A program made the translations under genes and the position numbers. Of a stretch of DNA of 46,288 bases, positions 8,697 to 17,890 are shown in pieces. The first letter of the stretch is position 1, and each line of letters starts with the position of its first letter. The DNA is from Caballeronia mineralivorans PML1(12) (GTDB lineage Bacteria; Pseudomonadota; Gammaproteobacteria; Burkholderiales; Burkholderiaceae): positions 1 through 46,288 of the forward strand of contig NZ_AEJF01000059.1 in the NCBI RefSeq assembly GCF_001028175.1, read 5' to 3'. A model generated the notes under the pieces. That model was not told where the DNA came from, did not search any database, and saw only the letters and a list, made by a program, of their open reading frames with translations.

Positions 8697-10041
8697 CCTG
8701 CGCCTTCGGCTTTTGCTGTGGTTGTTGTTGCCACTGACGGTTTATGTGCTCGCAGCAGGTTTCATGGCCCGTGAGAGCGCGCAGAAAACCGCGAGCCTCA
8801 TTCAGGACAACGCGCTGCTTGCATCCGCGCGCGTGATGGCCGGCGACGTCAAATGGGACGACAGTTTCCTGCATGCGGACATTTCCCCGAGCGCCATCGA
8901 GATCCTGAGTTCGCCGTATGGCGACCGGGTATTTTTTCGCATCCGGGTCATCGACGGACCCGCAATTGCGGGGACGACGGATCTTGAGCAAGTCGAGCCG
9001 GCGAGTTCGCCTGGATGGTACGACACCAACATCGACGGGCAACCGGTGCGGGCGGTCTCCATCATCCGGCCGATGTACGACTCTGGCGAAAGCAAGCGCA
9101 TCCTGGTGTCGGTCGGCAGGACTGAACTGGAGCGCGATGCATTGGCGGCGGAACTATGGCGGCCGCAACTGCTGCATTTCGCGGAGATCATTGCGATTGC
9201 GGTCGTGCTGGTGTGCGTCGGCCTGACCTTTGAGCTGCGGCACCTGATGGCGCTCACCAACGACGTTCGCGACCGCGCGCCGAACGAACTGGTGCCGTTG
9301 CGCTCGGAACATCTTCAGAGCGAGCTGCGGCCTATTGTCGATGCGATCAACCAGTGCATTGCCCGGATCGAGCGGCAGACCGCCATGCAACGGCGGTTCA
9401 TCGCGCATGCGGCGCATCAGCTGAGGACGCCGCTAACATTGCTTGGCGCGCAGCTACAGTATGCGCGTCGCCACGATGATCTCGCCACGGTGAAAGAGAC
9501 CTTGTCGGCGATGCATAAGAGTAATGGGGCGCTGGTGTCGCTGACTAACCAACTGCTCCTGCTCGCGCAAGCCGAGACTGCTGATTACAGTCATTTCGAA
9601 GGCGAGCGTGTCGATCTGCGCGAGGTTGCGACGACTGTCATTGAAGAGCTGGCGCTGCTTGCACAGCGTCGCGGGATCGAGCTTGCGGCGCAGCTTGCCG
9701 ACGATGCGGTAGTGCTGGGCAATGCGCGTTTATTGTCCGTGCTTGTTTTCAATCTGATCGATAACGCTGTCCGATACACGCCTGCATCAGGGCACGTAAC
9801 CTTGTTGATCGAGCGGCGTGACAAGACGATTGTGCTTGCCGTAACGGATGACGGGCCCGGTATTCCAGCGGATGTGCGCGATCGCGTTTTTGAGCCGTTC
9901 TTCAGGGCTTCGGCGGAAGAGGGTAGCGGGCTGGGCCTGGCTATCGTGCGGGAGATCGTGCGTGCGCACCGGGCGACGATCAGGCTTGAGGATGGCCCCG
10001 GTGGCAAGGGGCTTGCAGCGGTGGTTCGGTTTTCGATCTAA
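8686..10041 (+). CDS. Sensor histidine kinase, TctE-like
   Basis: This membrane-bound kinase has 451 aa. A first membrane helix lies at about residues 8-26, a periplasmic sensor region at 27-165 and a second helix at 166-182. These are followed by a HAMP-like linker and the HisKA domain with phospho-acceptor His244 in AAHQLRTPL. The ATPase has the N box NLIDNAVRYTP (356-366), G1 DDGPGIP (388-394), F box FEPFFRA (402-408) and G2 GSGLGLAI (413-420). All catalytic elements are intact. The periplasmic part resembles the TctE N-terminal sensor domain, which responds to tricarboxylates. It is translationally coupled to the response regulator gene by overlap. Confidence 0.92.
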   Translation: MTNSLRLRLLLWLLLPLTVYVLAAGFMARESAQKTASLIQDNALLASARVMAGDVKWDDSFLHADISPSAIEILSSPYGDRVFFRIRVIDGPAIAGTTDLEQVEPASSPGWYDTNIDGQPVRAVSIIRPMYDSGESKRILVSVGRTELERDALAAELWRPQLLHFAEIIAIAVVLVCVGLTFELRHLMALTNDVRDRAPNELVPLRSEHLQSELRPIVDAINQCIARIERQTAMQRRFIAHAAHQLRTPLTLLGAQLQYARRHDDLATVKETLSAMHKSNGALVSLTNQLLLLAQAETADYSHFEGERVDLREVATTVIEELALLAQRRGIELAAQLADDAVVLGNARLLSVLVFNLIDNAVRYTPASGHVTLLIERRDKTIVLAVTDDGPGIPADVRDRVFEPFFRASAEEGSGLGLAIVREIVRAHRATIRLEDGPGGKGLAAVVRFSI

Positions 10042-10056
10042 ATAGAGCAGCCGGCT

Positions 10057-10096
10057 TTGTTTCGCTCGCGCCGATGAACCGGCGCGAGCGAAACAA
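10057..10096. terminator. Bidirectional hairpin between kinase gene and zwf
   Basis: Bases 10057-10073 and 10080-10096 form a perfect 17-bp inverted repeat (TTGTTTCGCTCGCGCCG and its complement) with loop ATGAAC. It fills the 57-nt gap between the convergent kinase gene and zwf. The A/T-rich ends of the stem could act as the U-tract in either direction. Confidence 0.75.
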
Positions 10097-10098
10097 CT

Positions 10099-11574
10099 TC
10101 AAGCCTCTTCCGCCCAGGCCATATTCTCCCGCGCCATCAACGCTGATGACGCCGCCGGTCCGAACGTCCCCGAGGTATAAGTCCGCGGACGATCGTTCAG
10201 TTCCTGCCAGCCGTCCAGGATCGGTTCCACCCACGCCCATGCCGCTTCGAGTTCATCGCGACGCATGAAATGCGTAAGACGCCCGCGCATCACATCGATC
10301 AACAGCCGTTCATAGGCTTCCGCGCGACGTTCCGTAAAGGCCTGCTGCAGGTCCAGATTCAAATTGACCGGCAGCATATGCATGCCGCTACCCGGCTCTT
10401 TCGCGAGCATCTGCAACTGGATCGATTCCTCAGGCTGCAACTGGATGATCAGCCGGTTGCCATAGTTACGCGGCCCGCTTGGAATGATCGAGAACGGCAG
10501 ATCGGCGAAGTCGATCACAATCTCCGATTGTTTCTTCTGCAAGCGCTTGCCCGTACGCAGGAAGAACGGCACGTTCGCCCAGCGCCAGTTGTTGATGTGC
10601 GCCCGGATTGCAACAAACGTCTCCGCACGGCTCTCCGCCGGCACGTTGTCCTCTTCCAGATACCCCTTGACCGGCTCGCCGCCGATCGCGCCCGGACTGT
10701 ACTGGCCACGTACGGTATCGCGGGCGATATCCGCGACTGTCATCTTGCGCAGCGAACGCAGCACCTTCAGTTTTTCGTCGCGCACGGCATCCGGATCGAG
10801 CGATACGGGCGGCTCCATGGCCACGATGCACAACAGCTGCAACAGATGGTTCTGCACCATGTCGCGCAATGCGCCCGTCTGGTCGTAGAAGCCCGCGCGG
10901 CTGCCCACGCCGACTGTTTCGGCCACGGTAATCTGCACGCTCTTGATATACGGCGCTTGCCACAGCGGTCCGAAGATCGCGTTGCCGAAACGCAGCACCA
11001 TCAGGTTCTGCACCGTTTCCTTGCCGAGATAGTGGTCGATGCGGTAGATCTGCGCTTCGGCGAAATGGCGGCCGACTGAAGCGTTGATTGCCTGCGCCGA
11101 CGCGAGATCGTGGCCGAGCGGTTTCTCCAGCACGACGCGCGAGTTGTTATCGACCAGCCCGGACGCTGCGAGGTTGTCGCAGATCGTCGTGAAGAGGTCC
11201 GGCGAAGTCGCGAGGTAAAACACCCCGCATACGTCTTTGCGCGCAATTTCCGCAAGGTTCAGATAGTCGCTTGCCGAATCGATATTGATGCGCACGTACT
11301 CGAAGAGAGCGAGGAACGTGTCCCAGGCTTGCGGGTCGAGCGCCTTCTTGTCGACGAACGGTTTCGATTGCTCTTCCACGAACTGCACGTATTGCTCGCG
11401 CGACCAGTCGCGTCGCCCGATCGCGATGATGCGCGTTTGCGGCGGCAGGTTGCAGTGCAGATGCGCCATGTAAAGCGCCGGCAGGAGCTTGCGTGCGGAC
11501 AGGTCGCCGGCACCGCCGAAAATGATCATGTCGACAGGAAGATCGAGCGCAGCTGAAGAGGTTTGAGTGGTCAT
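10099..11574 (-). CDS. zwf: Glucose-6-phosphate 1-dehydrogenase
   Basis: This cytoplasmic enzyme oxidises glucose-6-phosphate to 6-phosphogluconolactone with NADP+ or NAD+, the entry to the Entner-Doudoroff and oxidative pentose phosphate routes. It has 491 aa, the normal length. The Rossmann coenzyme site GGAGDLSARK is at residues 20-29, the conserved EKPLG at 150-154, and the substrate-binding and catalytic motif RIDHYLGKE at 178-186. No strong Shine-Dalgarno precedes the ATG. It stands alone here, without pgl or edd next to it, and ends against a bidirectional hairpin. Confidence 0.97.
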   Translation of the reverse strand: MTTQTSSAALDLPVDMIIFGGAGDLSARKLLPALYMAHLHCNLPPQTRIIAIGRRDWSREQYVQFVEEQSKPFVDKKALDPQAWDTFLALFEYVRINIDSASDYLNLAEIARKDVCGVFYLATSPDLFTTICDNLAASGLVDNNSRVVLEKPLGHDLASAQAINASVGRHFAEAQIYRIDHYLGKETVQNLMVLRFGNAIFGPLWQAPYIKSVQITVAETVGVGSRAGFYDQTGALRDMVQNHLLQLLCIVAMEPPVSLDPDAVRDEKLKVLRSLRKMTVADIARDTVRGQYSPGAIGGEPVKGYLEEDNVPAESRAETFVAIRAHINNWRWANVPFFLRTGKRLQKKQSEIVIDFADLPFSIIPSGPRNYGNRLIIQLQPEESIQLQMLAKEPGSGMHMLPVNLNLDLQQAFTERRAEAYERLLIDVMRGRLTHFMRRDELEAAWAWVEPILDGWQELNDRPRTYTSGTFGPAASSALMARENMAWAEEA

Positions 11575-11907
11575 GGTGCGTATGGAGTCGCGGGTTGGTG
11601 CAGTCAGAATTGCGCTCCGCAGAGCGGGCCTTTTACGACGCTGAGTATGTCGTTATACCAGTTACGCTTTAAACCGGCTTGTTCGTGCAGGGCGAGCAGG
11701 GCCGCCGTTCACGATCCTCAGAATACTAGAGAAAAAGCGTCCGGCCGGTCGGGAAACGACGCGACGGTCTGCCTGTAACTTTAGTGTAAGTATGCGACCG
11801 GCGCACGGCAATCGATATCGATGAGCGTGGATTGTGGGGGAGCGAGCAGATGATGCGGTGGACGCCGCTCTCGCCTCTACAGCGAGTGGCGCGACATCCT
11901 TGAACGC
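11575..11907. other. Intergenic region upstream of zwf
   Basis: This 333-base gap carries the zwf promoter (minus strand) and the end of the EAL-GGDEF gene. On the minus strand a TATAAC at about 11655 could be a -10 box, but no matching -35 is present. ATCGATATCGAT near 11812 is a perfect 12-bp palindrome. A TGTAACTTTAGTGTA string near 11775 faintly recalls a HexR-type site but is not symmetrical. No coding sequence is seen. Confidence 0.4.
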
Positions 11908-13725
11908 TCAGACGGATCGATGATGCGCGAAATCGATCGCGACCATGCCGCTTCTTTCCTTCTTGACGCGACGCTTGGCGATGGCCGCGACCGCGCCTAT
12001 TTCCTCGCTGATGCGTGCCGTTCCCGCGGCCACCCTGACTGCGCCGATGGACATGGTGACGAAGCCAAAGAACAGCCGCCGGCGGCTCCGGTCCTCGCTG
12101 TAGATGCCACCTGCCAGCCGGTCTTCCGGTGAATAGAAACGCTTGATCTCTTCGTTGAAGCGGCTAATGGCCTGGAGGCTGCGACTGTGCCAGTCCGCGC
12201 TTTGAAACAGCATCAGGAAGTCGTCGCCGCCGATGTGGCCGAGAAAATCGTACGCTGGTTCGCAGACCGAGCGTAAGGCAGCCGCGGCCGCCTTGAGCAC
12301 TTCGTCGCCTTGCCAATAACCGTAGTAATCGTTGAATGGCTTGAAGTCGTCGAGATCGACGTAACACGCAACGAAGTCGACGCCGCTGTCGATCAGCCGC
12401 TCGACGTGCGAGTTGATCGGCACGTTGCCGGGAAGAAACGTCAACGGGTTGGCATAACGCGCCGCCTCCAGGCGGATTTCCGTCACGGCGCGCACGAGGC
12501 GCTCGCCGGTGGCGAGGCCCACGTAACGGCCTGAGTCGGTGATGATGAGGCCGTCGGAGAGATAGCGCAGGTCGTCGTTGGCGAGCATATGTGCCACCTG
12601 TTCCAGCGTGGCATAACGTTCGACCACGAGCGGCGCCGGATTGGCAAACTGCAGGCAAGGACGCTTGCCGAACAGTTCCCGATGGTAGGGCAGCGCGTAC
12701 TGGTCCATGAAGGCGCGGCGGTTGATGAGCGCGACCGGCCGGCCGTTGTCGATGATCGCCACCGCGTGCAAATCCGGCGCCACGTTGAACAGGTCGACCA
12801 CGTGGTCGTTGCGCGCGTCGAGTGGCAATGAGGGCGCCAGAATCAGCATCCGATCCAGTTCGAATCCGCCCTTGCTGGCTTCGCGATGGGTATGGGTATG
12901 GGAGGGGTAGACGGTGATCTGCGACGAGCGCAACGACTGCTGTATGGGTACGGGCAATGTCTGGCTAGGCAGCGCAGCCGGGCGTCCCAGCAAGAATCCT
13001 TGTCCATACGTGATGCCCAGGTCGCGGACAATTCCCAGGTCGGTCGGGCGTTCGATACCCTCGGCAATCAGTTCGGCGCCGGTTGCCCTGGCAAACGCAG
13101 CCATCGTTTTGACGGCCTCGAATTTCAACGGATCGAGCGCGATGTTGTCGATGAAAAACCGGTCGATCTTGACGTAGCCGGGCACCAGCCGCACCCAGAG
13201 ATTCAGGCTCGCATTTGCGCTGCCGTAGTCGTCGAGCGCGAACGCGGCCCCGGTGGAACGTAGCGCGCGAACGGTGGCGTCGAAGCGCTCGTGATCGGTA
13301 ATGACGCTCTGCTCGGTCAGCTCGATCACCACGCGCTCAGGCAGAAGCGCACTGGCGCCGAGCAGGGTGGCAATGCCGTCAGCGTCGCCGTCGCCATTGC
13401 CGAAGCTCGCTTCTATAACAGCCGCGCTTGCGTTGATGAAAAGCAGGCCGGCGCCCTCGAGGCGCGTAAAGGATTCGCAACATACCCGTGCCGCGGCTAT
13501 CTCCAGCCTGTGCGCCGAGCCTTCCTGCTGCGCCTGCGTGAACAAGCCGCGCGGCGTCGCGAGCGACGTGTCCGCCGGGCCGCGGATGAGTCCTTCATGC
13601 CCTGCAATCTCTCCGTCGGCCAAGCGCACGATGGGCTGAAAGACCGCCCATAGCGCACGGTCGGCGATCAACGCGTCGATCGTCGACGGCGCGCCGTGTG
13701 TGACATGAAGAGTAGAGAATTGCAT
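11908..13725 (-). CDS. EAL-CBS-GGDEF signalling protein (cyclic-di-GMP turnover)
   Basis: This is a 605-aa cytoplasmic protein with three parts in unusual order. An EAL phosphodiesterase domain covers about residues 15-255, a CBS-pair region about 290-425 and a GGDEF domain about 428-600. The EAL active site looks complete: Glu44 (in EGL, where Gly replaces Ala), Asn98, Glu135 or Glu138 in ELTE, Asp165-Asp166, Lys186, Glu222 and Gln242. The GGDEF loop reads GGDDF (499-503), keeping the first acid with Asp for Glu, and the metal-site segment DLDDFKPFND is intact. It is therefore probably a phosphodiesterase whose GGDEF domain is weak or serves as a GTP sensor; the CBS pair may bind adenine nucleotides. 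There is no membrane segment. A His-Thr repeat (THTHTH, 276-281) lies in the linker. Confidence 0.92.
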   Translation of the reverse strand: MQFSTLHVTHGAPSTIDALIADRALWAVFQPIVRLADGEIAGHEGLIRGPADTSLATPRGLFTQAQQEGSAHRLEIAAARVCCESFTRLEGAGLLFINASAAVIEASFGNGDGDADGIATLLGASALLPERVVIELTEQSVITDHERFDATVRALRSTGAAFALDDYGSANASLNLWVRLVPGYVKIDRFFIDNIALDPLKFEAVKTMAAFARATGAELIAEGIERPTDLGIVRDLGITYGQGFLLGRPAALPSQTLPVPIQQSLRSSQITVYPSHTHTHREASKGGFELDRMLILAPSLPLDARNDHVVDLFNVAPDLHAVAIIDNGRPVALINRRAFMDQYALPYHRELFGKRPCLQFANPAPLVVERYATLEQVAHMLANDDLRYLSDGLIITDSGRYVGLATGERLVRAVTEIRLEAARYANPLTFLPGNVPINSHVERLIDSGVDFVACYVDLDDFKPFNDYYGYWQGDEVLKAAAAALRSVCEPAYDFLGHIGGDDFLMLFQSADWHSRSLQAISRFNEEIKRFYSPEDRLAGGIYSEDRSRRRLFFGFVTMSIGAVRVAAGTARISEEIGAVAAIAKRRVKKERSGMVAIDFAHHRSV

Positions 13726-14375
13726 GGGGAATCTCGTTGATCTGGCTGTCTAACGGCGCGACGCCGTACGAATTGAATGAACTTTTTATGACCTTGGGCA
13801 CCAGGTCGGTGCGGCAGACCGTGCGGAAGCAGCAAACGTATTCTCGATCAATCCTATTCCGAGTGCCCGTAGTCGCCACTTCAGTGTTCATTAAAACCCG
13901 GTATTGATTTTTTAATATGAATTAAAATTCATAGTGAATGGATTTTAATGAAAATTATGATAGTAGATTTTGAATAAGAGTGTAAATTAATAGTAGATCT
14001 ATTGAAAATACACCGCTGATTTGGCATACCGGACGAAACAGTATATTGTTCAGTTTTCTTTCGCGGCCGGCACCTTTTCTGCGGCTTCAAGGTTATTCGT
14101 GCAGCGACTGCCGCCGGACATCGGGTCATATCTGAGTGAGCCGGCGCCCTGTAGATTCGAGTCGGCCATCGTTCACGCGCAGTGAGAAACGGAGCGCAGC
14201 GGTAATATCGAGGTAAATCAAGATTAAGGCTGATGCAACTATGTGCCGGAGTCGTAAGGTGAGGTGAGAGTTGTTGCTATTGACGATTTGATTGTCGACC
14301 GGATTTTTTGTCGTTAGTATATTATTGATTCGTTAAGATAGAGAATGACCTTCGAACTGATAACGAGCGAATAAA
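13726..14375. other. AT-rich intergenic region upstream of orphan response regulator
   Basis: This is the longest gene-free stretch of the window, 650 bases, and from about 13890 to 14010 it is strikingly AT-rich. It holds ATGAATT-AA-AATTCAT (13917-13932, perfect inverted repeat), ATTTT-AATG-AAAAT a little downstream, the 8-bp palindrome TAGATCTA near 13994 and two copies of TAGTAGAT. I see no credible gene on either strand. It looks like a curved or protein-bound regulatory region serving both divergent genes. Confidence 0.6.
14292..14320 (+). promoter_or_regulatory. Candidate sigma-70 promoter for the orphan response regulator
   Basis: TTGTCG (14292-14297) and TAGTAT (14315-14320) are separated by exactly 17 nt, a fair -35/-10 pair about 55 nt upstream of the start codon. 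Confidence 0.45.
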
Positions 14376-15089
14376 TTGGCTAGCGAGATCGCGAGTGACA
14401 CCCCAAGGCAGCGGCGAATCCTGACGGTCGGGGACGATCCCGATAACGCTGCGGAAATCTCGCGAACGCTGCGTGAACACGGTCTGGACGTCGATCTCGT
14501 CACTACCGGCCGCGAGGCGCTCCGCGCAGCGCTCGCCAAGGGCTATGACGCTATGACGCTCGACCGCGTGCTTCCCGATGCCGACGGAATCATGGTGGTC
14601 CGGTTGTTGAGGGAAGCCGAGATCGAACTGCCCGTCCTGATGATCAGCGCGTTATCGGATGTCGACGAAAAAGTGCGCGGCCTGCGCACGGGCGGCGACG
14701 ACTATCTGACCAAGCCCTATCAACCGGACGAACTGCTGGTTCGTCTTGAAGTCATGATTCGCCGCAAGGACGCGAGCCATGCGGCAAGCGACAACATACT
14801 CCGGGTCGGGACGCTCGAGGTCGACCGGTTGAGCCGGCTAGTCAGGCGATCGGGCGTCGTCGTCGAACTGAGCCCGGCCGAATACCGGCTGCTCATCTAC
14901 ATGATGGAGCAGAGCCATTGCGTCCTGAGCCGGCCAATGATCTTCGAAGCCGTCTGGGGATACCGGTTCGATCCGGGCACGAACGTGATCGAGGTGCATA
15001 TCGGCCGGTTGCGAAAGAAGATAGATACCGAAGGCGAGGAGCCGTTGTTTCATACGATCCGTAGCAAGGGGTATCGCCTGGGAGCATGA
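14376..15089 (+). CDS. Orphan OmpR-type response regulator
   Basis: This is a 237-aa DNA-binding response regulator with no kinase gene beside it. In the receiver domain (residues 14-125) the acidic pair is Asp20-Asp21, the likely phospho-acceptor is Asp63 (MTLDRVLPD), and the switch Ser91 and Lys113 are present. The winged helix spans about 143-236 and ends TIRSKGYRLGA. It opens with TTG, the only start that keeps the whole receiver domain; no clear Shine-Dalgarno is seen. It resembles QseB/CopR-type regulators in the receiver. Its location behind an AT-rich, palindrome-filled region suggests autoregulation or silencing; its targets are unknown. Confidence 0.85.
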   Translation: MASEIASDTPRQRRILTVGDDPDNAAEISRTLREHGLDVDLVTTGREALRAALAKGYDAMTLDRVLPDADGIMVVRLLREAEIELPVLMISALSDVDEKVRGLRTGGDDYLTKPYQPDELLVRLEVMIRRKDASHAASDNILRVGTLEVDRLSRLVRRSGVVVELSPAEYRLLIYMMEQSHCVLSRPMIFEAVWGYRFDPGTNVIEVHIGRLRKKIDTEGEEPLFHTIRSKGYRLGA

Positions 15090-15111
15090 AGAAGTGCCGC
15101 GCGAAACGCAC

Positions 15112-15136
15112 GGAACTTGCGCGCGGTTCAAGTTCC
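15112..15136. terminator. Inverted repeat between response regulator and GntP gene
   Basis: GGAACTTG (15112-15119) and CAAGTTCC (15129-15136) form a perfect 8-bp stem in the gap between convergent genes. There is no U-tract, so it is only a possible terminator. Confidence 0.35.
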
Positions 15137-15194
15137 GGCGCGCACGGCGCATGAAGTCAAGACTGCCCGGTCCATCGCGCCATGCATGGCTGCT

Positions 15195-16565
15195 TCAGAT
15201 CACCATAGACAGCCCAAGCGTGAACGCCAGCGCCGTCACCGAAATAATCGTCTCACACACAGTCCACGTCTTGAAGGTCTGCGTCACGGTCATGCCGAAG
15301 TACTCCTTGACGAGCCAGAAACCGCCATCGTTCACATGCGACAAGATCAGCGACCCCGCACCGGTCGCAAGCACGAGCAGCTCGGGACGCACACCCGTTG
15401 CAGTAGACGCAGCCGCTGCTGCGATAGGCGCGATGATCCCCGCTGCAGTGGCCATTGCAACAGTCGCCGATCCGGTCGCGACGCGAATCAACCCGGCAAC
15501 GAGCCACGCGAGAATCAGCAGCGGGACATGCGCGCCGGTGGCCACATCGACGATCGCCTTGGACGCGCCGCTATCGATCAGGATCCGTCCGAAGCCGGCA
15601 CCGGCACCCACGACCAGCGTGATGCTGGCGGTCGGCGCCAGACACTCGTTAGTGAACTTGAGGATCGATTCGCGATTGAACCCACGCGCCGAACCGAACG
15701 TGTAGAAACTCAGCAGCACCGCGAGCAGCAGTGCCATGTCCGGGTGTCCGATCAGGCGCAGCACGTTGTTGGTCGTCGATTTCGCCGGCACGATCAGGTC
15801 GGCCCAACTCCCTACGAGCATCAACAGCACGGGTAACAGGACCGTCAGCAGCGTGATACCGAAGCCGGGCAGCTTCTGCGTCGCACGTGCGGCGTCCTGT
15901 TCGATAAACTGCTGCGCCATCGGATTGACGCCCTCGAGTACGACGAACTTCGCGATCAGTTTCGAGAACAGCGGTCCGGCGATAATCGCCGTGGGAATGC
16001 CGACGATCAGCGCATAGAAGATCGTGTGGCCGATATCCGCGTTATAAGCCGTGACGGCCAGCAACGCAGCCGGATGCGGCGGGATCAGGCCATGCACGAC
16101 CGAGAGCCCCGCGACCATGGGAATGCCGACGCGGATCATCGACGTGCCCGTGCGCTGCGCCACGTTGAACGCGATCGGAATCAGCAACACGAAACCGACT
16201 TCGAAAAACACCGGCAGGCCGACGAGAAACGCGATGCACATCATGGCCCAATGCACGTTCTTAGGACCAAACAGCCCGATGAGCGTGCGCGCAATGCGTT
16301 CAGCACCGCCGGATTCGGCCATCATCTTGCCGAGCATCGTACCGAGCCCGACGACAATCGCAATATGCCCGAGCGTTCCGCCAACGCCGGTTTCGAACGA
16401 CTTGAGAATCGACGCCATCGGCATGCCGACGGCAAGCGCGAGCGCGACGGACACCACCATCAGCGTGATAAACGGATTGAGTTTGAATCGCGCGATCAGC
16501 ACGACCAGCGCGATGATCGCGACCAGCGCGTAAACGAGTAACCAACTTCCCTGGACAGTCGCCAT
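15195..16565 (-). CDS. GntP-family gluconate/hydroxy-acid:H+ symporter
   Basis: This inner-membrane permease of 456 aa has about 12-14 hydrophobic segments. Family members import gluconate, idonate, fructuronate, D-serine or other hydroxy or amino hydroxy acids. Typical segments are FLVGLPVFFEVGFVLLIPI, GLIPPHPAALLA and GSATVAMATAAGIIAP. I chose the ATG at 16565 because GGAG lies 5 nt upstream; an open frame continues upstream to 17183 but there it only mirrors the porin gene. It lies 74 nt behind a porin on the same strand. A SelA-like PLP lyase further upstream suggests an amino sugar acid or 2-amino-3-hydroxy acid as substrate rather than plain gluconate; that is inference. Confidence 0.9.
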   Translation of the reverse strand: MATVQGSWLLVYALVAIIALVVLIARFKLNPFITLMVVSVALALAVGMPMASILKSFETGVGGTLGHIAIVVGLGTMLGKMMAESGGAERIARTLIGLFGPKNVHWAMMCIAFLVGLPVFFEVGFVLLIPIAFNVAQRTGTSMIRVGIPMVAGLSVVHGLIPPHPAALLAVTAYNADIGHTIFYALIVGIPTAIIAGPLFSKLIAKFVVLEGVNPMAQQFIEQDAARATQKLPGFGITLLTVLLPVLLMLVGSWADLIVPAKSTTNNVLRLIGHPDMALLLAVLLSFYTFGSARGFNRESILKFTNECLAPTASITLVVGAGAGFGRILIDSGASKAIVDVATGAHVPLLILAWLVAGLIRVATGSATVAMATAAGIIAPIAAAAASTATGVRPELLVLATGAGSLILSHVNDGGFWLVKEYFGMTVTQTFKTWTVCETIISVTALAFTLGLSMVI

Positions 16566-16639
16566 GGGGTCTCCAAAATAGCGATCGGAGGAACCAGACC
16601 GTCGAGCCGCATGGGTCTCCAACGGTCCGGCGCACCTGG

Positions 16640-17755
16640 TTAGAACTTGTGCCGAATTCCGGCGACGGTGACGAATTGCCCGTTGTTGCTGGACGGATTC
16701 GAGACGCCTTCGACCCACGCCTTGGCGCCCGACGAACGCTGATAAATGCCGTTCAGGTAAAGATCGGTGCTTTTCGACAGGAAGTACTCGCCACCGAGCG
16801 CGAGCTGGTTGTAGTGGCCGTTTGCCGCTGTTGCCGAACTGCTGTTCTGGCTCGTGTAGATGTAGCCGAGCGAGAGCAGCGTGACAGGCGTGAGCTGATA
16901 ACGCACGCTCGCTTCGTAGTTCGCGAAGCGCAAGCTGCCGCCGGTCAGGAGGTCGAAGTGCGAGTTCGTGTACAACAGGGCGACGGTGGCCGGCCCGAAC
17001 GCATAGGCACCGCCCGCGCCCCAGACCTGATTGCGCGCGACGTTGCTGATGATCGACGAACTGGTGCCGTAGTAGTTGTCGGAAGGCGCAGCGCCTGCCG
17101 TGTTCGACGCAGGGTGATTGACCAGCGAGTAGGCCGCGTCGAGACGGACGGGTCCCGCGACATAATCTGCCCCTACGCTCCACGCACGGTTATTCGAGAA
17201 ATCACCGGCCGTGTTTGAGAACGCGTACATCGCGTTGGCGGTGAAGCCGGAGAACGTGGGCGTGGTGTACTTGACGGCGTTGTTGGTGCGGTAGGTATTG
17301 TTGAGGTCGTCGTTGTCGTAAACCGCGTTGCCGAACTGGCTCATTGCGCCCACGCCGTTGATCTGCAGATTCGACAAATAGTCCTGCACGCTGTTGTACT
17401 GGCGGCCAAGCGTGATCGTCCCCGCGCGGCTGTTACTCAATCCGACCCACGCACTGCGGCCGAACATGCGTCCGCCCTGACCCAATGCGCCCGATTCCAG
17501 GCTGAGGCCGTTCTCGAGCCTGAACAGGACTTTGTTGCCGCCGCCCAGATCCTCGGTTCCAAGCAGACCCCAGCGCGACCCTTGCACGTTGCCTTGAGTG
17601 GCCTGATAGGCGCTATTGCCTTTTTGGTTGTTGGTGTAGGTGAAGCCGGCATCGACAATGCCGTAGAGCGTCACACTGCTTTGGGCGTAAGCGGCTTGCG
17701 CAACGCTTCCGGTCACGGCAACGGCCACGGCCGTGCGAAGGATCTGCTTGTGCAT
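16640..17755 (-). CDS. Outer-membrane trimeric porin, OmpC-type (Gram-negative porin family)
   Basis: This 371-aa outer-membrane beta-barrel porin is of the type abundant in Burkholderiaceae. A Sec signal peptide ends AYA at about residue 24, and the mature protein starts QSSVTLYGIVDAGF, the family hallmark. It keeps RWGLLGTEDLGGG and LGRQYN motifs and ends with the terminal Phe (IRHKF) needed for barrel insertion. The start at 17755 has GAGGA about 8 nt upstream; an in-frame ATG at 17788 would only lengthen the signal peptide. It precedes the gntP-type gene on the same strand, so it probably provides outer-membrane passage for the same solute. A terminator at 17841 separates it from the PLP enzyme. 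Confidence 0.94.
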   Translation of the reverse strand: MHKQILRTAVAVAVTGSVAQAAYAQSSVTLYGIVDAGFTYTNNQKGNSAYQATQGNVQGSRWGLLGTEDLGGGNKVLFRLENGLSLESGALGQGGRMFGRSAWVGLSNSRAGTITLGRQYNSVQDYLSNLQINGVGAMSQFGNAVYDNDDLNNTYRTNNAVKYTTPTFSGFTANAMYAFSNTAGDFSNNRAWSVGADYVAGPVRLDAAYSLVNHPASNTAGAAPSDNYYGTSSSIISNVARNQVWGAGGAYAFGPATVALLYTNSHFDLLTGGSLRFANYEASVRYQLTPVTLLSLGYIYTSQNSSSATAANGHYNQLALGGEYFLSKSTDLYLNGIYQRSSGAKAWVEGVSNPSSNNGQFVTVAGIRHKF

Positions 17756-17840
17756 CTGGTTTCCTCTGGTCGAAAGAAGGGCGTTCATCGATGAATTCTT
17801 GTTGTCTTCGATGGCGTAAGGATTACTAAAGGTACAGGGT

Positions 17841-17867
17841 AAAACGACGCCGGAGAGAATCCGGCGT
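17841..17867 (-). terminator. Rho-independent terminator after the SelA-like gene
   Basis: ACGCCGGA (17847-17854) and TCCGGCGT (17860-17867) form a perfect 8-bp stem with a GAGAA loop. On the minus strand it is followed by CGTTTT. It lies 24 nt past the stop of the SelA-like gene and upstream of the porin. Confidence 0.75.
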
Positions 17868-17890
17868 ATCGGTCATACAAAGATTGAAAT

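Noticed and set aside
11768..11790. HexR-type operator upstream of zwf
   Set aside because: TGTAACTTTAGTGTA is not symmetrical enough.
16566..17183. N-terminal extension joining the GntP permease frame to sequence opposite the porin
   Set aside because: The extension is Arg-rich shadow of the porin gene; the ATG at 16565 has a good ribosome site and begins a normal GntP protein.
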